64,000 bases of DNA from Arcobacter cloacae (GCF_013201935.1 NZ_CP053833.1:2418001-2482000); one strand, 5' to 3'; shown: positions 37,046 through 47,249, counted from the stretch's first letter. The notes: a model not told the origin generated them from the letters alone. Translations and numbers: made by a program.

Positions 37046-37842
37046 TAAAATGCCTTTATAAATGTTTCTAAATTAAAAAAATATTCGGTAAAAAATCCTA
37101 GAACTAAATATGGAATAAAAGGTGTTTGAATATCTTTTTTTACTAAATTTGAATAGATTGAGGGTATTATAGCAAAAAAAGCGCCTAAAAATACAGCGAA
37201 TACCCCTGCATTTATTCCAAGAACAACTGCAATTAATGCAAAAATTGGGATATCTCCCTCTCCCAAAGCTACTTGAGTTTTTAAAGTTTCATCTTTTAAT
37301 ATTTTTGATTTTATATTTTGAATATAAAAAGTTAATAAAAAATTTAGTAAAACTATTGCTCCTACAAATAAAAAAGCATTTTTAAAAGCCTCAAACATTT
37401 CAAAACTAGTTGCAAAAAAAGAAAAAATCAAAGCAATTAAAAGTAGATAATCAGGAACTGCTTTATATTTTAAATCAATAAAAGATAAAACTATTAAAAC
37501 ATAAGACAATAAAATCATAAATAAAAATTCATGCGTTAACCCAAGTTTTAAAAATAAAAACAGAGTAATAATCGCACTTAAAAATTCAACTAAAAAGTAT
37601 TGAAATGATATTTTTGTTTTACAGTATGAGCATTTTGCCACTAAAAATATATATGATAAAAGAGGAATATTATGATACCAATAAATTGTATGTTTACAGT
37701 TTGGGCATTTACTTCTATTTATGATAAGAATTGGTTCTTTTAATGGAAGTTTTAAAATTAATACATTTAAAAATGAACCAATTATTGCACCAAAAATAAA
37801 ACTAAATACCTCCAAATCTTCTCTCTCTTTTAGTAAATTCAA
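37042..37842 (-). CDS. pilD: Prepilin peptidase (A24 family)
   Basis: Membrane aspartic protease that removes the leader of type IV prepilin-like proteins and may N-methylate them. Features: FGAIIGSFLNVLI at the start, two CxxC pairs (CPNCKH, CSYCKT), an Asp in FIDLKYKAVPDYLL and the catalytic GxGD in LGEGDIPIFALI. There is no ATG start: the open frame begins at TTG (37842), another TTG is at 37815, and a perfect GGAGGT lies at 37813-37808 with no ATG after it. The true N-terminus is therefore uncertain. Overlaps uppS. Confidence 0.88.
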   Translation of the reverse strand: MNLLKEREDLEVFSFIFGAIIGSFLNVLILKLPLKEPILIINRSKCPNCKHTIYWYHNIPLLSYIFLVAKCSYCKTKISFQYFLVEFLSAIITLFLFLKLGLTHEFLFMILLSYVLIVLSFIDLKYKAVPDYLLLIALIFSFFATSFEMFEAFKNAFLFVGAIVLLNFLLTFYIQNIKSKILKDETLKTQVALGEGDIPIFALIAVVLGINAGVFAVFLGAFFAIIPSIYSNLVKKDIQTPFIPYLVLGFFTEYFFNLETFIKAFY

Positions 37843-38488
37843 CTAAAATATCATAAAGTTCTATTTCATTAAAATCTGGCCAATATGTTTGAGTAAAAAA
37901 CATTTCAGCATAGGCATTTTGCCATAATAAATAGTTGGAAAGTCTTATCTCTCCACTTGTTCTAATTAAAACATCAACATCACCAAAACCTGCTGTATCA
38001 AGACATGAATCAAGATTTTCTTCTGTTATCTCAAGATTTTTTTCATTTAATTTTTTTATAGCTCTGATAATCTCATTTTTTGAACCATAATTTAAAGCTA
38101 AAACTTGAGTTAATCCTGTACAAGTTACTGTTTTTTCTTCTGTTTCTTTTATAGATTTTTGTAAAGATTTTGAAAATCTACTTAAATCTCCAATAGCCTT
38201 AAATCTAATATTATTTTTTAAATATACATCAATCTCTTTTTTTAGATGCTTTTCTAAAAGTTTCATCAAATATTCAACTTCAAGTTTTGGTCTATTCCAA
38301 TTTTCAGTGGAAAAAGCATAAAGAGTTAAATATTTAACTCCAATACTTGCACAATATGAAGTGATATTTCTAACAACTTTTGCTCCCTCTTCATGTCCTG
38401 CTGTTCGATTTAAACCTCTCTCTTTTGCCCATCTTCCATTTCCATCCATAATAATAGCTATATGTGAAGGGATATTTATATTATTCAT
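37802..38488 (-). CDS. uppS: Undecaprenyl diphosphate synthase UppS
   Basis: Cis-prenyltransferase making the C55 lipid carrier for peptidoglycan and surface glycans. 228 residues with the diagnostic IIMDGNGRWAKERGLNRTAGH, TLYAFSTENWNRP and DVLIRTSGEIRLSNYLLWQNAYAE segments. Overlaps coaBC by 8 bases upstream and pilD downstream. Confidence 0.96.
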   Translation of the reverse strand: MNNINIPSHIAIIMDGNGRWAKERGLNRTAGHEEGAKVVRNITSYCASIGVKYLTLYAFSTENWNRPKLEVEYLMKLLEKHLKKEIDVYLKNNIRFKAIGDLSRFSKSLQKSIKETEEKTVTCTGLTQVLALNYGSKNEIIRAIKKLNEKNLEITEENLDSCLDTAGFGDVDVLIRTSGEIRLSNYLLWQNAYAEMFFTQTYWPDFNEIELYDILVEFTKRERRFGGI

Positions 38489-39752
38489 ATAATTTAAACT
38501 TTTCTTGCAATTTTTCTAAAATATTTAAAGAAACTTCTAATTTAGTCCCTTTAAATTCATATGAACTATTTTTTAAAATCAGTTCTATATTATTATTTTC
38601 GCTTCCAAAACTATTTTCTTCATTTAAAATATTCAGACAAACTCCATCAAGATTTTTATTTTCTAGCATTCTTGTGGCACTATTTAAGGCGGTTGTTTCA
38701 TCCATTTCAGCTTTAAATCCGATTGATACAATTCCCTCTTTAGGCAGTGATTTTAAAATATCCATATTTTGTTTTAACTCTAAATTCCAAGAATTTCCAA
38801 TCAACTCTTTTTTTAATTTTCCATCTTGAGGAAAGGCTGGAACATAATCACTAACGGCTGCCACCATAAATAAAAATGGTTTTTTTAATATCAAAGTAGG
38901 AGTTGAACTATCCATTAAAGTAGGTTTTGTAAGAATGCCTTTTTTAGCAACTCTTATAGAATCAACCAAATATTCATACATTTCATTTGAGCTTTGAACT
39001 TTTATTAGATGAATATCTTTTGGTAAATTTTCATAACCTCTAGTGCTTACCAAACAAACATCTGCACCTTTATAATATAAAGCCTTTGCTAAACTTGAAG
39101 CCATTTTTCCAGATGAAAAATTTGAAAGATACCTAACATCATCAATCTTTTCAACCGTTCCACCACCGCTTATTACTACTCTTCTATTTATCCAATACTC
39201 ATCTTTTAGTAACTCTTTACAAGTGGCATCAAAAATTTCAGTTGGTTCTGCCATCGCTCCATCACCAACATCTTTACAAACTAACTCTTTTGTTTGTGAA
39301 GAGATAATCTCATAATTACAAAGTTTTAACATTTTAAGACTTGCTTGTGTAATTGGATTTTTTAGCATATTTGTGTTTGCTGCTGGGGCTATTAGTTTTA
39401 TTCTTGGATATGCAAGTGCTGTTTGAAGTAAAAGATTATTTCCTAAACCATTTGCTAAAGCATTTATTGTATTAGCGCTCGCTGGAGCAATCACAAAAAT
39501 ATCAGACCATTTTCCAATATCTATGTGATTATAATCTTGAGTTTTATCCCAGTTCTCACTACTTTCATCTAAAACTCTATTTTGTGAAATTGCTTCAAAT
39601 GTGATTGGGTTTATAAACTTTTTTGCACCATCTGTCATAATAACACGAACTATTGCCCCTGCTTTTACATAAAGTCTGATTAAATCCAAAGTTTTATAAA
39701 TAGCAATTGAACCAGTAACCCCAACTAATATTTTTTTGTTTTTTAAAAGCAT
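38481..39752 (-). CDS. coaBC: Bifunctional phosphopantothenoylcysteine decarboxylase / phosphopantothenate-cysteine ligase
   Basis: Two consecutive steps of coenzyme A synthesis. The N-terminal flavoprotein CoaC half has GVTGSIAIYKTLDLIR, the His in YNHIDIGKWSD and the substrate motif PAANTNML. The C-terminal CoaB half has VVISGGGTVEKIDDVRYLSN and FSSGKMASSLAKAL. 423 residues, typical length. Three bases separate it from glmU. Confidence 0.95.
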   Translation of the reverse strand: MLLKNKKILVGVTGSIAIYKTLDLIRLYVKAGAIVRVIMTDGAKKFINPITFEAISQNRVLDESSENWDKTQDYNHIDIGKWSDIFVIAPASANTINALANGLGNNLLLQTALAYPRIKLIAPAANTNMLKNPITQASLKMLKLCNYEIISSQTKELVCKDVGDGAMAEPTEIFDATCKELLKDEYWINRRVVISGGGTVEKIDDVRYLSNFSSGKMASSLAKALYYKGADVCLVSTRGYENLPKDIHLIKVQSSNEMYEYLVDSIRVAKKGILTKPTLMDSSTPTLILKKPFLFMVAAVSDYVPAFPQDGKLKKELIGNSWNLELKQNMDILKSLPKEGIVSIGFKAEMDETTALNSATRMLENKNLDGVCLNILNEENSFGSENNNIELILKNSSYEFKGTKLEVSLNILEKLQEKFKLYE

Positions 39753-39755
39753 TTT

Positions 39756-41054
39756 TTACTTCTTTTTACTTGAAAAATGTTTGTAAAAATAACCATCAAT
39801 AACTTTTGCTTTTGCCCTTGTAAGATATAATTCACCTTTTTTAACATTTCCAGTAACTGTTGAACCAGCTCCTATTAAAACATCATCTTCTATGTTTACA
39901 GGTGCAACAAACTGTGTATCACTTCCAACAAAAACATTTTTTCCTATAATTGTTTGATGTTTATTCACACCATCATAATTACAAGTAATTGTTCCACAAC
40001 CTATATTTGTTCCCTCATCTATTGAACAATCTCCAAGATATGATAAATGTCCAGCTTTTACCCCATTTAAAATAGCTTTTTTTGTCTCTACAAAGTTTCC
40101 AATATGAGTTTTATTTAACTCACTTCCAGGTCTAATTCGCCCCATTGGTCCAACATCACTATCTTTAACAATTGAATCTTCAACAACAGAGTTTGTTTTT
40201 ATATGAGAATTTATAATTTTCGAATTTCCAAGAAGTGAAACACCATTTTCAATGATACTTTCTCCCTCAATTTCTACACCCTCTTCTATATAAATAGTAT
40301 CAGGCAGTCTCATAATCACACCAGCTTTCATGAACTCTTTTTTGATTCTATTTTGGTGAATTACCTCAGCATCAGCAAGTTCTACTTTTGAATTTACACC
40401 TTTGAAATTCTCTTCATTTACAACTAAAGGTTTTAAAACTTTTCCTTGACTTATCGCCATTTCAACTAAATCAGTTATGTAATACTCTTTTTGAGCATTG
40501 TTATTGTTTAGTTTTGGTAAGTTTTCAAGTAAAAATTTTGTTTCAAATTGATAAATTCCTGCATTTGCTGTTGTGATTTTTAGTTCATCATCTGATGCAT
40601 CTTTTTGCTCAACTATTTTTTTAACATTTCCATTTTCAATAATTACTCTTCCATAACCATCGGCACTCTCTAGCTCTAAAACAGACATCACAATCGTTGC
40701 ATCAATTTCAAATTTTTCCAACTCACTTGCTTGAATAAGTGGCATATCTCCATTTAAAACTAAAACTTTTTCATATTTTGGAACTATTCCCATAACAGCC
40801 CCACCAGTTCCTGGATAGTTTTTATGGTCTTGAATTACAAAATTTATATTTGAAAAATATTTTTCAATTTCAGCTTTTACCTTTTCAAATTGATGAAATA
40901 AAACCACTGTAATATCATCGCTTAATTTTAAAGCCTCTTTTATAGAATAATATAACATTGGTTTTCCAGAGATTTTATGTAATACCTTTGGAGTATCTGA
41001 TTTCATTCTAGTTCCTTGCCCAGCTGCAAGTATAATTATTGATTTATTAAACAT
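39756..41054 (-). CDS. glmU: Bifunctional GlcNAc-1-P uridylyltransferase / GlcN-1-P acetyltransferase GlmU
   Basis: Makes UDP-GlcNAc. The N-terminal pyrophosphorylase domain has [19 protein letters not shown] and VLNGDMPLI. The C-terminal left-handed beta-helix has hexapeptide repeats with [30 protein letters not shown] and TITCNYDG. 432 residues, slightly short for the family. Apart from cell wall synthesis, its GlcNAc-1-P intermediate is the known entry substrate of the Campylobacter legionaminic acid route encoded at 52666-63838. Confidence 0.96.
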   Translation of the reverse strand: MFNKSIIILAAGQGTRMKSDTPKVLHKISGKPMLYYSIKEALKLSDDITVVLFHQFEKVKAEIEKYFSNINFVIQDHKNYPGTGGAVMGIVPKYEKVLVLNGDMPLIQASELEKFEIDATIVMSVLELESADGYGRVIIENGNVKKIVEQKDASDDELKITTANAGIYQFETKFLLENLPKLNNNNAQKEYYITDLVEMAISQGKVLKPLVVNEENFKGVNSKVELADAEVIHQNRIKKEFMKAGVIMRLPDTIYIEEGVEIEGESIIENGVSLLGNSKIINSHIKTNSVVEDSIVKDSDVGPMGRIRPGSELNKTHIGNFVETKKAILNGVKAGHLSYLGDCSIDEGTNIGCGTITCNYDGVNKHQTIIGKNVFVGSDTQFVAPVNIEDDVLIGAGSTVTGNVKKGELYLTRAKAKVIDGYFYKHFSSKKK

Positions 41055-41066
41055 TTTTTTCCTTTT

Positions 41067-43001
41067 TTAATTGAGAGCTTCATTTAACTCTTTTTTTAAA
41101 TTTTCAACTACTTCCTCTAATGCATTTTTCATTTTTAAATCATTGATATTTGAACTAATTAATCTATCAAGATTTTTTTCTCTATCTTTAAAAAATTGTG
41201 CAACTTTTTTGTTTTTTGGATTTCTGTTGTACATTAACACTCCTGAAGCTATTAAAGCTACAACTAATCTTGCATGTCCAAAAATTGCTGCATAATTTAA
41301 TAAAGTAAATCCTGAATTATCAGGTTGATTTATATCAGCACCAGCTGCTATTAACCATCTTGCAATCTTATAATTACCATGCCATTGAGTATGATGAAGA
41401 GCTGTTCTTCCATGCATATCTTTTATACTTAAATCTGCTTTTTTTGTAAGTAGTTTTTCAACAACCGTTAAATCATCAGCAATAACAGCCTTATGAATTA
41501 CTGTTCTTCCTTCATTATCTTGAATATCTACATTTACTCTATATTTTAAGAAATTCACAAGTCTTTCAATAAACTGTTCTCTTTCTCTTTTTTCATTTAA
41601 TTTCAAACCCTCTTCAACCATATACATCAAAGGAGTTTTACCATTTCTATCTTTTATATTTAAATTTACACCATAATTTATTATAGTTCTTAAAGTTTCA
41701 AAATCATTGTATAAAACTAAATCAAATAAAATATTCTTTCCATCTAATCTTTGTGTTTCAATATCAGGTCTATATGTTAATACTTTTTTTAATAAAACAT
41801 CATATCGCTCATCTTCTTTTATGAAAATTGATAGTCTAGGATTTGATTTTTTAAATCCCTTAGTGATTGCAATAATCTCTACAATATCATCAACTACACT
41901 TTTTTCATCCAAATCTCTTGCTTCAAGATTTGCACCTTTTGAAACTAAAAAGTCAATCATTTTATAGTTTGAATAACCTTTTAGTATTTCTGTGTAAATT
42001 ATATTTTTATTATTCTCATCACTTATATTTACATCAGCACCACAATTTAATAAAAATTCTACATTTGAGAATTTTTTATTTTCTATCTCTTTTTGTAATG
42101 TAGTTTTTCCTGTTTCATCTACTTTGTCAATTTCTAAACCATTTTCAATAAATAAAAGAGCTAAAGGAATATAATCTTTATCTTCAGTAATTAACTTGTA
42201 TTTTCCTTCCAACTCTTTAGTAGGATTTTTTTGAATATCCACAACTCTTAAAAGTTCATCCATAATATTTTTATTGAAATTATCTATCACATTTAAATTT
42301 ATATTTTTCTTTATCAAAAGTTCAAATAATGGTATATTTTTAGAGCCTTGTAAAATTGCATTAAAAAGAACATTTTGTCCATCTTTATCTAAAAAATTTA
42401 CATTTATTCCATTTAAGACTAAAGTTGTAGCTATATTTATATCATCTTTTAAAACAGCTTTAAAAAGTGCTGTTTGATGGTTTTCATCCAAAGTATTTAA
42501 AGTATCTAAATTATTTACAACATCTTTTAAAATATTTAAATTTCCACCTTCAACAGCATCGAATAAAACGGTTTTACCATAACTATCTTTTATATTCAAA
42601 TCTGGTTTATAAGTAAGTAATATTTGAAACATTTTGTGATTACCATCAAGGGCTATATCTTGAAAAATAGTTCTTCCTGAACTGTTTTTTCTATTTATAT
42701 CAAAACCATTATCAAGAAAAAATCTTACCATCACTCCATCAGATTTTTCACAAGCTTCATCCAAAACAGTTTTTGAGAATCTATCCTCAAGATTTAAATT
42801 TACGCCATTTTTTAGTAAAAATCGTATAGCTTCTAGTTTTCTTTTTGCTGCTAGAGAAAACAAAATAGAACGACCTTTTTCATCTTTTTTATTTATGTCA
42901 ATGCCTCTATTTATATATCTTTGAAGTTTATCGACATCTAAATTTTCAGAGAACAACTCTTTGTAAAAAAGGTCTTCATTTACCTTGAAAAAATTAAACA
43001 C
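41067..43001 (-). CDS. Large ankyrin-repeat protein
   Basis: 644 residues made almost entirely of ankyrin repeats about 33-36 residues long, many with the D-x-x-G-x-(T/S) start and an (I/V)N pair at the end (for example KDMHGRTALHHTQWHGNYKI and DNSGFTLLNYAAIFGHARLV). The N-terminal half is more diverged. No signal peptide or enzymatic domain, so it is likely a cytoplasmic protein-protein scaffold. It starts at GTG and is followed by glmU after 12 bases. Partner unknown. Confidence 0.85.
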   Translation of the reverse strand: MFNFFKVNEDLFYKELFSENLDVDKLQRYINRGIDINKKDEKGRSILFSLAAKRKLEAIRFLLKNGVNLNLEDRFSKTVLDEACEKSDGVMVRFFLDNGFDINRKNSSGRTIFQDIALDGNHKMFQILLTYKPDLNIKDSYGKTVLFDAVEGGNLNILKDVVNNLDTLNTLDENHQTALFKAVLKDDINIATTLVLNGINVNFLDKDGQNVLFNAILQGSKNIPLFELLIKKNINLNVIDNFNKNIMDELLRVVDIQKNPTKELEGKYKLITEDKDYIPLALLFIENGLEIDKVDETGKTTLQKEIENKKFSNVEFLLNCGADVNISDENNKNIIYTEILKGYSNYKMIDFLVSKGANLEARDLDEKSVVDDIVEIIAITKGFKKSNPRLSIFIKEDERYDVLLKKVLTYRPDIETQRLDGKNILFDLVLYNDFETLRTIINYGVNLNIKDRNGKTPLMYMVEEGLKLNEKREREQFIERLVNFLKYRVNVDIQDNEGRTVIHKAVIADDLTVVEKLLTKKADLSIKDMHGRTALHHTQWHGNYKIARWLIAAGADINQPDNSGFTLLNYAAIFGHARLVVALIASGVLMYNRNPKNKKVAQFFKDREKNLDRLISSNINDLKMKNALEEVVENLKKELNEALN

Positions 43002-43062
43002 TAAAAGGTTCCTTTATTTATTTGCAGCTTTAATAAAACTATGCATTTTAGCTAATTTTTTA

Positions 43063-44652
43063 TTAAATTGTTTTTCTTCTTCTTGGATTATAACTTTTTT
43101 TTACACTTTTTTCTTTTTTTTCACTTCTTGATGTTGGGTTATCTTTTTGTTTTCTTTCATGAAAAAACTTTTTTGGACTCTCTTCTTCTATTAAATTTCC
43201 TCTTAAAGATTTCTCAATAAAAGCATTAAAAGAGTTTCTTAAAATATATGCCTTATCATGGTCAGGGAAAATATCTGGAAGTTTATATGAAAGCCAAAGA
43301 TACAAAGAGATTTTTTTTACCTCATCTTCTACTAAAAGTAAATCTTTTTGAGTTATTGCTTTTTTTGGAAGTGTAATGGACGGTTTATAATGACAAACTC
43401 TTTTTTTAATCACACTTGCAATATATGCTTCATAAGCTTGTAAAATAATATTTGATTTTGTAGTTATTGGAGCTTGTGCTAAAAGATATTTATCTTCAAG
43501 TTTTAAGTTAAATCTTGTATCAACAATTTTTGCAGCTTCAAGCATTGAAGAGATATTTGCTGCTACAAAAGGACCACTAAAAATCATATTATCCGCAAAA
43601 AATTTCAAAATTTTTGTAAGTGAATTTGTTTTTATGTGACTTGCTAAGGCTTCTAATTGATTATTATTTATTTTTACTTTAAAAGGTGGTTTTATTGTTT
43701 TTATAGGAGATTCAAACTCCAATGCTACATGAGCTAAAACATCTCTTCGTGTAGCTCCCAAATATCCAGCTTCAAAATGCCCATATCTTCCTGCTCGACC
43801 TGCTATTTGAACTATTTCATTAACAGTTATTTTTCTTCTACTTTTTCCATCAAATTTTTCATCTGTTGTAAATAAAATAGTTTTAATTGGAAGATTTAAT
43901 CCCATTGCGATTGCATCTGTTGCTATTAAAATTTGGCTTTTTTTCTCTCTAAATCTTTTGGCTTCATCTCGTCTTACTTCAGGAGATAAATTTCCATAGA
44001 TAACTGAAACTGAATACTTCTTTTGAAGTTTTTGTTTTAATTTTAAAACATCACTTCTTGAAAAAGCAATCAAAGCGGTTCCATCTTCAAGTTTTTCTAA
44101 AGATGTCCATTTTGGTAAAATCTTTAACTCATTTTTTCTTTGATGTTTTACAATTTCTAGTTCTTCATCAAGATAAGAAGCTATTTTTTTTATAGCATCA
44201 AGAGCGTTTACACTTCCTGTCATTATCACTTTTTTAGCAGGACATCCAATAATGGCATTTACCCAAGCCCAACCTCTATCAGGGTCTTCAAGCATTTGAA
44301 CTTCATCAATAACTGCAACATCAACATCTAAATCAAAATCTAACATCTCAATAGTTGAGCAAACATGTGCTGCATCTTCATCTAACATTTGTTCTTCACC
44401 AGTTATAAGTGATGCATTTATTTTTGATTCTTTTAAATCTTCATATCCTTCAAGGGCTAAAAGTCGCAAAGGTGCTAAATAAAGCCCAGAATTTGCCTCT
44501 TTTAATTTTTGCATTGCATTATATGTTTTCCCACTATTTGTAGGACCTACATAAAACTCTAGTTTTCGATTTAGACTTCTTGCTAATGGATATAAAGTCT
44601 TTAAATCACAGTTTAATAAGGTTTGTAGTTGTTCTTGCCAATTTTCTTTCAT
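43063..44652 (-). CDS. SUV3-like DExH RNA helicase
   Basis: Superfamily 2 helicase of about 529 residues from the ATG at 44652 (MKENWQEQLQTLL); the open frame extends to 44730. Motifs: I GPTNSGKTYNAM, Ia APLRLLALEGYE, II DEVQML, III MTGSVNAL, V TDAIAMGLNLP and VI QIAGRAGRYG. The DEVQ box and overall pattern resemble the mitochondrial RNA-degradosome helicase SUV3 rather than common bacterial DEAD-box proteins. The C-terminal tail is lysine/arginine-rich (KSVKKSYNPRRRK), suiting RNA binding. An RNA turnover role is inferred. Divergent from trmA. Confidence 0.85.
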   Translation of the reverse strand: MKENWQEQLQTLLNCDLKTLYPLARSLNRKLEFYVGPTNSGKTYNAMQKLKEANSGLYLAPLRLLALEGYEDLKESKINASLITGEEQMLDEDAAHVCSTIEMLDFDLDVDVAVIDEVQMLEDPDRGWAWVNAIIGCPAKKVIMTGSVNALDAIKKIASYLDEELEIVKHQRKNELKILPKWTSLEKLEDGTALIAFSRSDVLKLKQKLQKKYSVSVIYGNLSPEVRRDEAKRFREKKSQILIATDAIAMGLNLPIKTILFTTDEKFDGKSRRKITVNEIVQIAGRAGRYGHFEAGYLGATRRDVLAHVALEFESPIKTIKPPFKVKINNNQLEALASHIKTNSLTKILKFFADNMIFSGPFVAANISSMLEAAKIVDTRFNLKLEDKYLLAQAPITTKSNIILQAYEAYIASVIKKRVCHYKPSITLPKKAITQKDLLLVEDEVKKISLYLWLSYKLPDIFPDHDKAYILRNSFNAFIEKSLRGNLIEEESPKKFFHERKQKDNPTSRSEKKEKSVKKSYNPRRRKTI

Positions 44653-44707
44653 AGGCGTATTATATACAATAGAATATAATACAAGTTTAAATAACTGAAG
44701 GACATTA

Positions 44708-45829
44708 ATGAATTGTAAATATTTTGGCACTTGTGCATCTTGTACACTTTTTGATAAAACTTATGAAGAACAACTAAACTACAAAATTCAAAGGGAAAAA
44801 GAGAGATTTTCTAACTTTACAACAATGGAATTTGATATTATCAAAAGTAGTGAGTCAAATTTTAGAAATCGTGCAGAGTTTAGAATTTGGTGGGAAAAAG
44901 ATGCAAATGGAAATGAGATTTTATCTTATGCCATGAATGACTTCAAAAAAAATATCTTAAAAATTGATTCATGTGAAATGGTAAGCCCTCATATAAAAGA
45001 GCTTATGCCAAAACTTATAAATCAACTTGAAAGTGAGTTAGAACTCTCTTATAAACTTTTTGCAGTTGAATTTTTAGGAAGTTCAACAAATGATATGTTG
45101 GTAACTTTGATTTATCATAAAAAACTGGAAGAGAGTTGGATAACAAAAGCAAAAGAAATTGAGCAAAAATTAAATATAAAAATCATAGGAAGAAGTAGAA
45201 AACAAAAAATCGTTTTAACAAATGATTATATAAATGAAACTTTAAATATTGCCAATCAAGATTTCTTTTTTGCTTATGAAGAAAATGGTTTTACTCAACC
45301 AAATACAAAAGTAAATATCCAAATGATTCAATGGGTTTTAAATAACACTCGAGCTTCAACAAAAGATTTATGTGAGTTATATTGTGGTGGTGGAAATTTT
45401 ACAATTCCTTTATCTACAAAATTTAGAAAAGTTTTAGCTACAGAAATTTCAAAAACTTCTATAAAATCAGCTTTGAGAAACTGTAAGTTAAATAATATAG
45501 ATACTATTGGTTTTATACGTATGAGTGCTGAGGAATTTGTACAAGGATTAAATAAAGTAAGAGTTTTTAATAGATTAAAAGATATAAATTTAGATGATTA
45601 TGAATTTGACACTATTTTTATGGACCCACCAAGGTCTGGACTTGATGATACAACAAGAGCATTAGCAAAAGATTTTCCTAATATTATCTATATTTCATGT
45701 AACCCAGAAACTTTACATAGAGACTTAGAAGAGCTAACAAAAACCCATGAAATCGTAAGATTTGCACTATTTGACCAATTTGCTTTTACAAATCATATTG
45801 AAAGTGGTGTGATTTTGAAAAGAAAATAG
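44708..45829 (+). CDS. trmA: tRNA (uracil-5-)-methyltransferase TrmA
   Basis: SAM-dependent enzyme making m5U54 (ribothymidine) in tRNA. 373 residues with FTQPNTKVNIQMI, the SAM motif ELYCGGGNFTIPL, DPPRSGLD, the nucleophilic Cys in YISCNPETL and the catalytic Glu near the C-terminus (TNHIESGVIL). The N-terminal CKYFGTCASCTL is family-like. Length normal for TrmA. Confidence 0.94.
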   Translation: MNCKYFGTCASCTLFDKTYEEQLNYKIQREKERFSNFTTMEFDIIKSSESNFRNRAEFRIWWEKDANGNEILSYAMNDFKKNILKIDSCEMVSPHIKELMPKLINQLESELELSYKLFAVEFLGSSTNDMLVTLIYHKKLEESWITKAKEIEQKLNIKIIGRSRKQKIVLTNDYINETLNIANQDFFFAYEENGFTQPNTKVNIQMIQWVLNNTRASTKDLCELYCGGGNFTIPLSTKFRKVLATEISKTSIKSALRNCKLNNIDTIGFIRMSAEEFVQGLNKVRVFNRLKDINLDDYEFDTIFMDPPRSGLDDTTRALAKDFPNIIYISCNPETLHRDLEELTKTHEIVRFALFDQFAFTNHIESGVILKRK

Positions 45830-45832
45830 GAA

Positions 45833-45850
45833 CTTGAAACTTGTTTCAAG
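45833..45850. repeat. Short inverted repeat after trmA
   Basis: CTTGAAAC-TT-GTTTCAAG, 8 bp perfect with a 2-base centre, just after the trmA stop. No T tract follows, so it is not a convincing terminator. Confidence 0.35.
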
Positions 45851-45935
45851 CCCTATAACTTCAAAGCATTAAAAAATCTTCTAAAAGTATTTTATTTTAT
45901 TCCTTACAAAGAAAAAAAACTATAAAATCTTCTTT

Positions 45936-47222
45936 ATGAAAAAGAAACAACTACTAAAACAGATTATCAGAGATTTTCATTTAAGTGAAAACTTTGATGT
46001 AAAACCTAGAAATATACAACCACCAATTGATACAAAAAAAATAATTACCTTAATTGGTGTAAGAAGATGTGGTAAAACTTCAATTTTTTATCACATGATA
46101 AATCAACTTATCGAGAAAATAGAAAAAACAAAAATACTATTTTTGAATTTTGAAGATGAAAGATTTGAGTTAAATAGTGATGAATTAGATTTAATATTAC
46201 AAGCTTATATGGAATTGTATCCATCATATAAACTAAGTGAGTGTTATTTTTTCTTTGATGAAATTCAAAATATTCCTAATTGGGAAAAATTTATTCGAAG
46301 AATGTATGACACTATTAGTAAAAATATTTTTATTACAGGTTCTAACTCAAAACTTCTAAGTTCTGAAATTGCAACTAGTCTAAGAGGAAGAACTTTAAAC
46401 TTTGAGATATTTCCTCTCTCTTTTAAAGAATATTTATCTTTTAAAGATATAGAAGTAGATTTTTATTCATCAAAAAGTTTAGCTTTTATAAAAAATGCCC
46501 AAGAAAGTTTTCTGAAAAATGGCTCTTTCCCTGAAATTCTATTTTTAGAAGAGATTTATGCAAATAAAACTTTACAAGAATATTTTAATGTACTTTTATA
46601 TAAAGACTTAGCCGAGAGATACAACATAACAAATACTGTAGCTTTAAAGTTTTTTCTAAAACGAATAATATCATCAAGTACAAAACAAATTTCAATTAAT
46701 AAAATCTTTAATGAATTAAAATCAAGTGGAATCAAAATAGGTAAAAATACTCTATATGAGTTTTTAGAATATGTTCAAAATATATATTTAGCATTAACTT
46801 TACAAAAATATGATAATTCTTTAATAAACAAAGAATTGGGAGAAAAAAAAATTTATAGTATTGATATTGGATTAAATAATGCAACAGAATTTAGATTTTC
46901 TGATGATATTGGAAAATCACTTGAAAATGCTGTATTTTTAGAGTTGAAAAGGAAAGAGTTTGATATTTACTATTATAGAACTTCTAAAAGTGAATGTGAT
47001 TTTTTGGTATTTGATAAAAACACTATCAGTGATGTTATTCAAGTGACATTTGATATGAGTGATGAAAATACAAAAAGTAGAGAAATAAAAGGTTTAATTG
47101 AAGCTTGTAAAAATTTTGATCTAAAAAGTGGAACAATAATCACTTTTGATAATGAAGATGAACTAATAGAAAATGGTATAAAAATAAAAATCATACCTTT
47201 TTACAAATGGTCGATAATTTAA
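45936..47222 (+). CDS. AAA-type ATPase with DUF4143 domain
   Basis: 428 residues. The N-terminal ATPase has Walker A GVRRCGKTS, Walker B FFFDEIQNIPNW, sensor ITGSNSKLL and the family-typical SLRGRTLNFEIFPLSFKEYL. The C-terminal DUF4143 region ends in a nuclease-like fold (FLELKRKEFDIYYYR, SECDFLVFD, DVIQVTFD) resembling PD-(D/E)xK proteins. These ATPases are widespread in bacteria and archaea, vary between strains, and their function is not established. A stand-alone gene between trmA and flagellin. Confidence 0.82.
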   Translation: MKKKQLLKQIIRDFHLSENFDVKPRNIQPPIDTKKIITLIGVRRCGKTSIFYHMINQLIEKIEKTKILFLNFEDERFELNSDELDLILQAYMELYPSYKLSECYFFFDEIQNIPNWEKFIRRMYDTISKNIFITGSNSKLLSSEIATSLRGRTLNFEIFPLSFKEYLSFKDIEVDFYSSKSLAFIKNAQESFLKNGSFPEILFLEEIYANKTLQEYFNVLLYKDLAERYNITNTVALKFFLKRIISSSTKQISINKIFNELKSSGIKIGKNTLYEFLEYVQNIYLALTLQKYDNSLINKELGEKKIYSIDIGLNNATEFRFSDDIGKSLENAVFLELKRKEFDIYYYRTSKSECDFLVFDKNTISDVIQVTFDMSDENTKSREIKGLIEACKNFDLKSGTIITFDNEDELIENGIKIKIIPFYKWSII

Positions 47223-47242
47223 TCTAATTTTAAGAAATGTTA

Positions 47243-47248
47243 TATAAT
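47243..47248 (+). promoter_or_regulatory. Possible -10 element of the flagellin gene
   Basis: TATAAT about 144 bases upstream of the flagellin ATG; no good -35, and no sigma-54 (GG-N10-GC) or clear sigma-28 pattern was seen. This would give a leader of about 135 bases that contains three perfect hairpins. Confidence 0.4.
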
Positions 47249-47249
47249 A

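Noticed and set aside
41071-42477. Plus-strand open frames inside the ankyrin gene, and similar antisense frames elsewhere (for example 495-695, 26712-26894)
   Set aside because: They lie opposite well-supported genes, lack ribosome sites and show no protein-like motifs.
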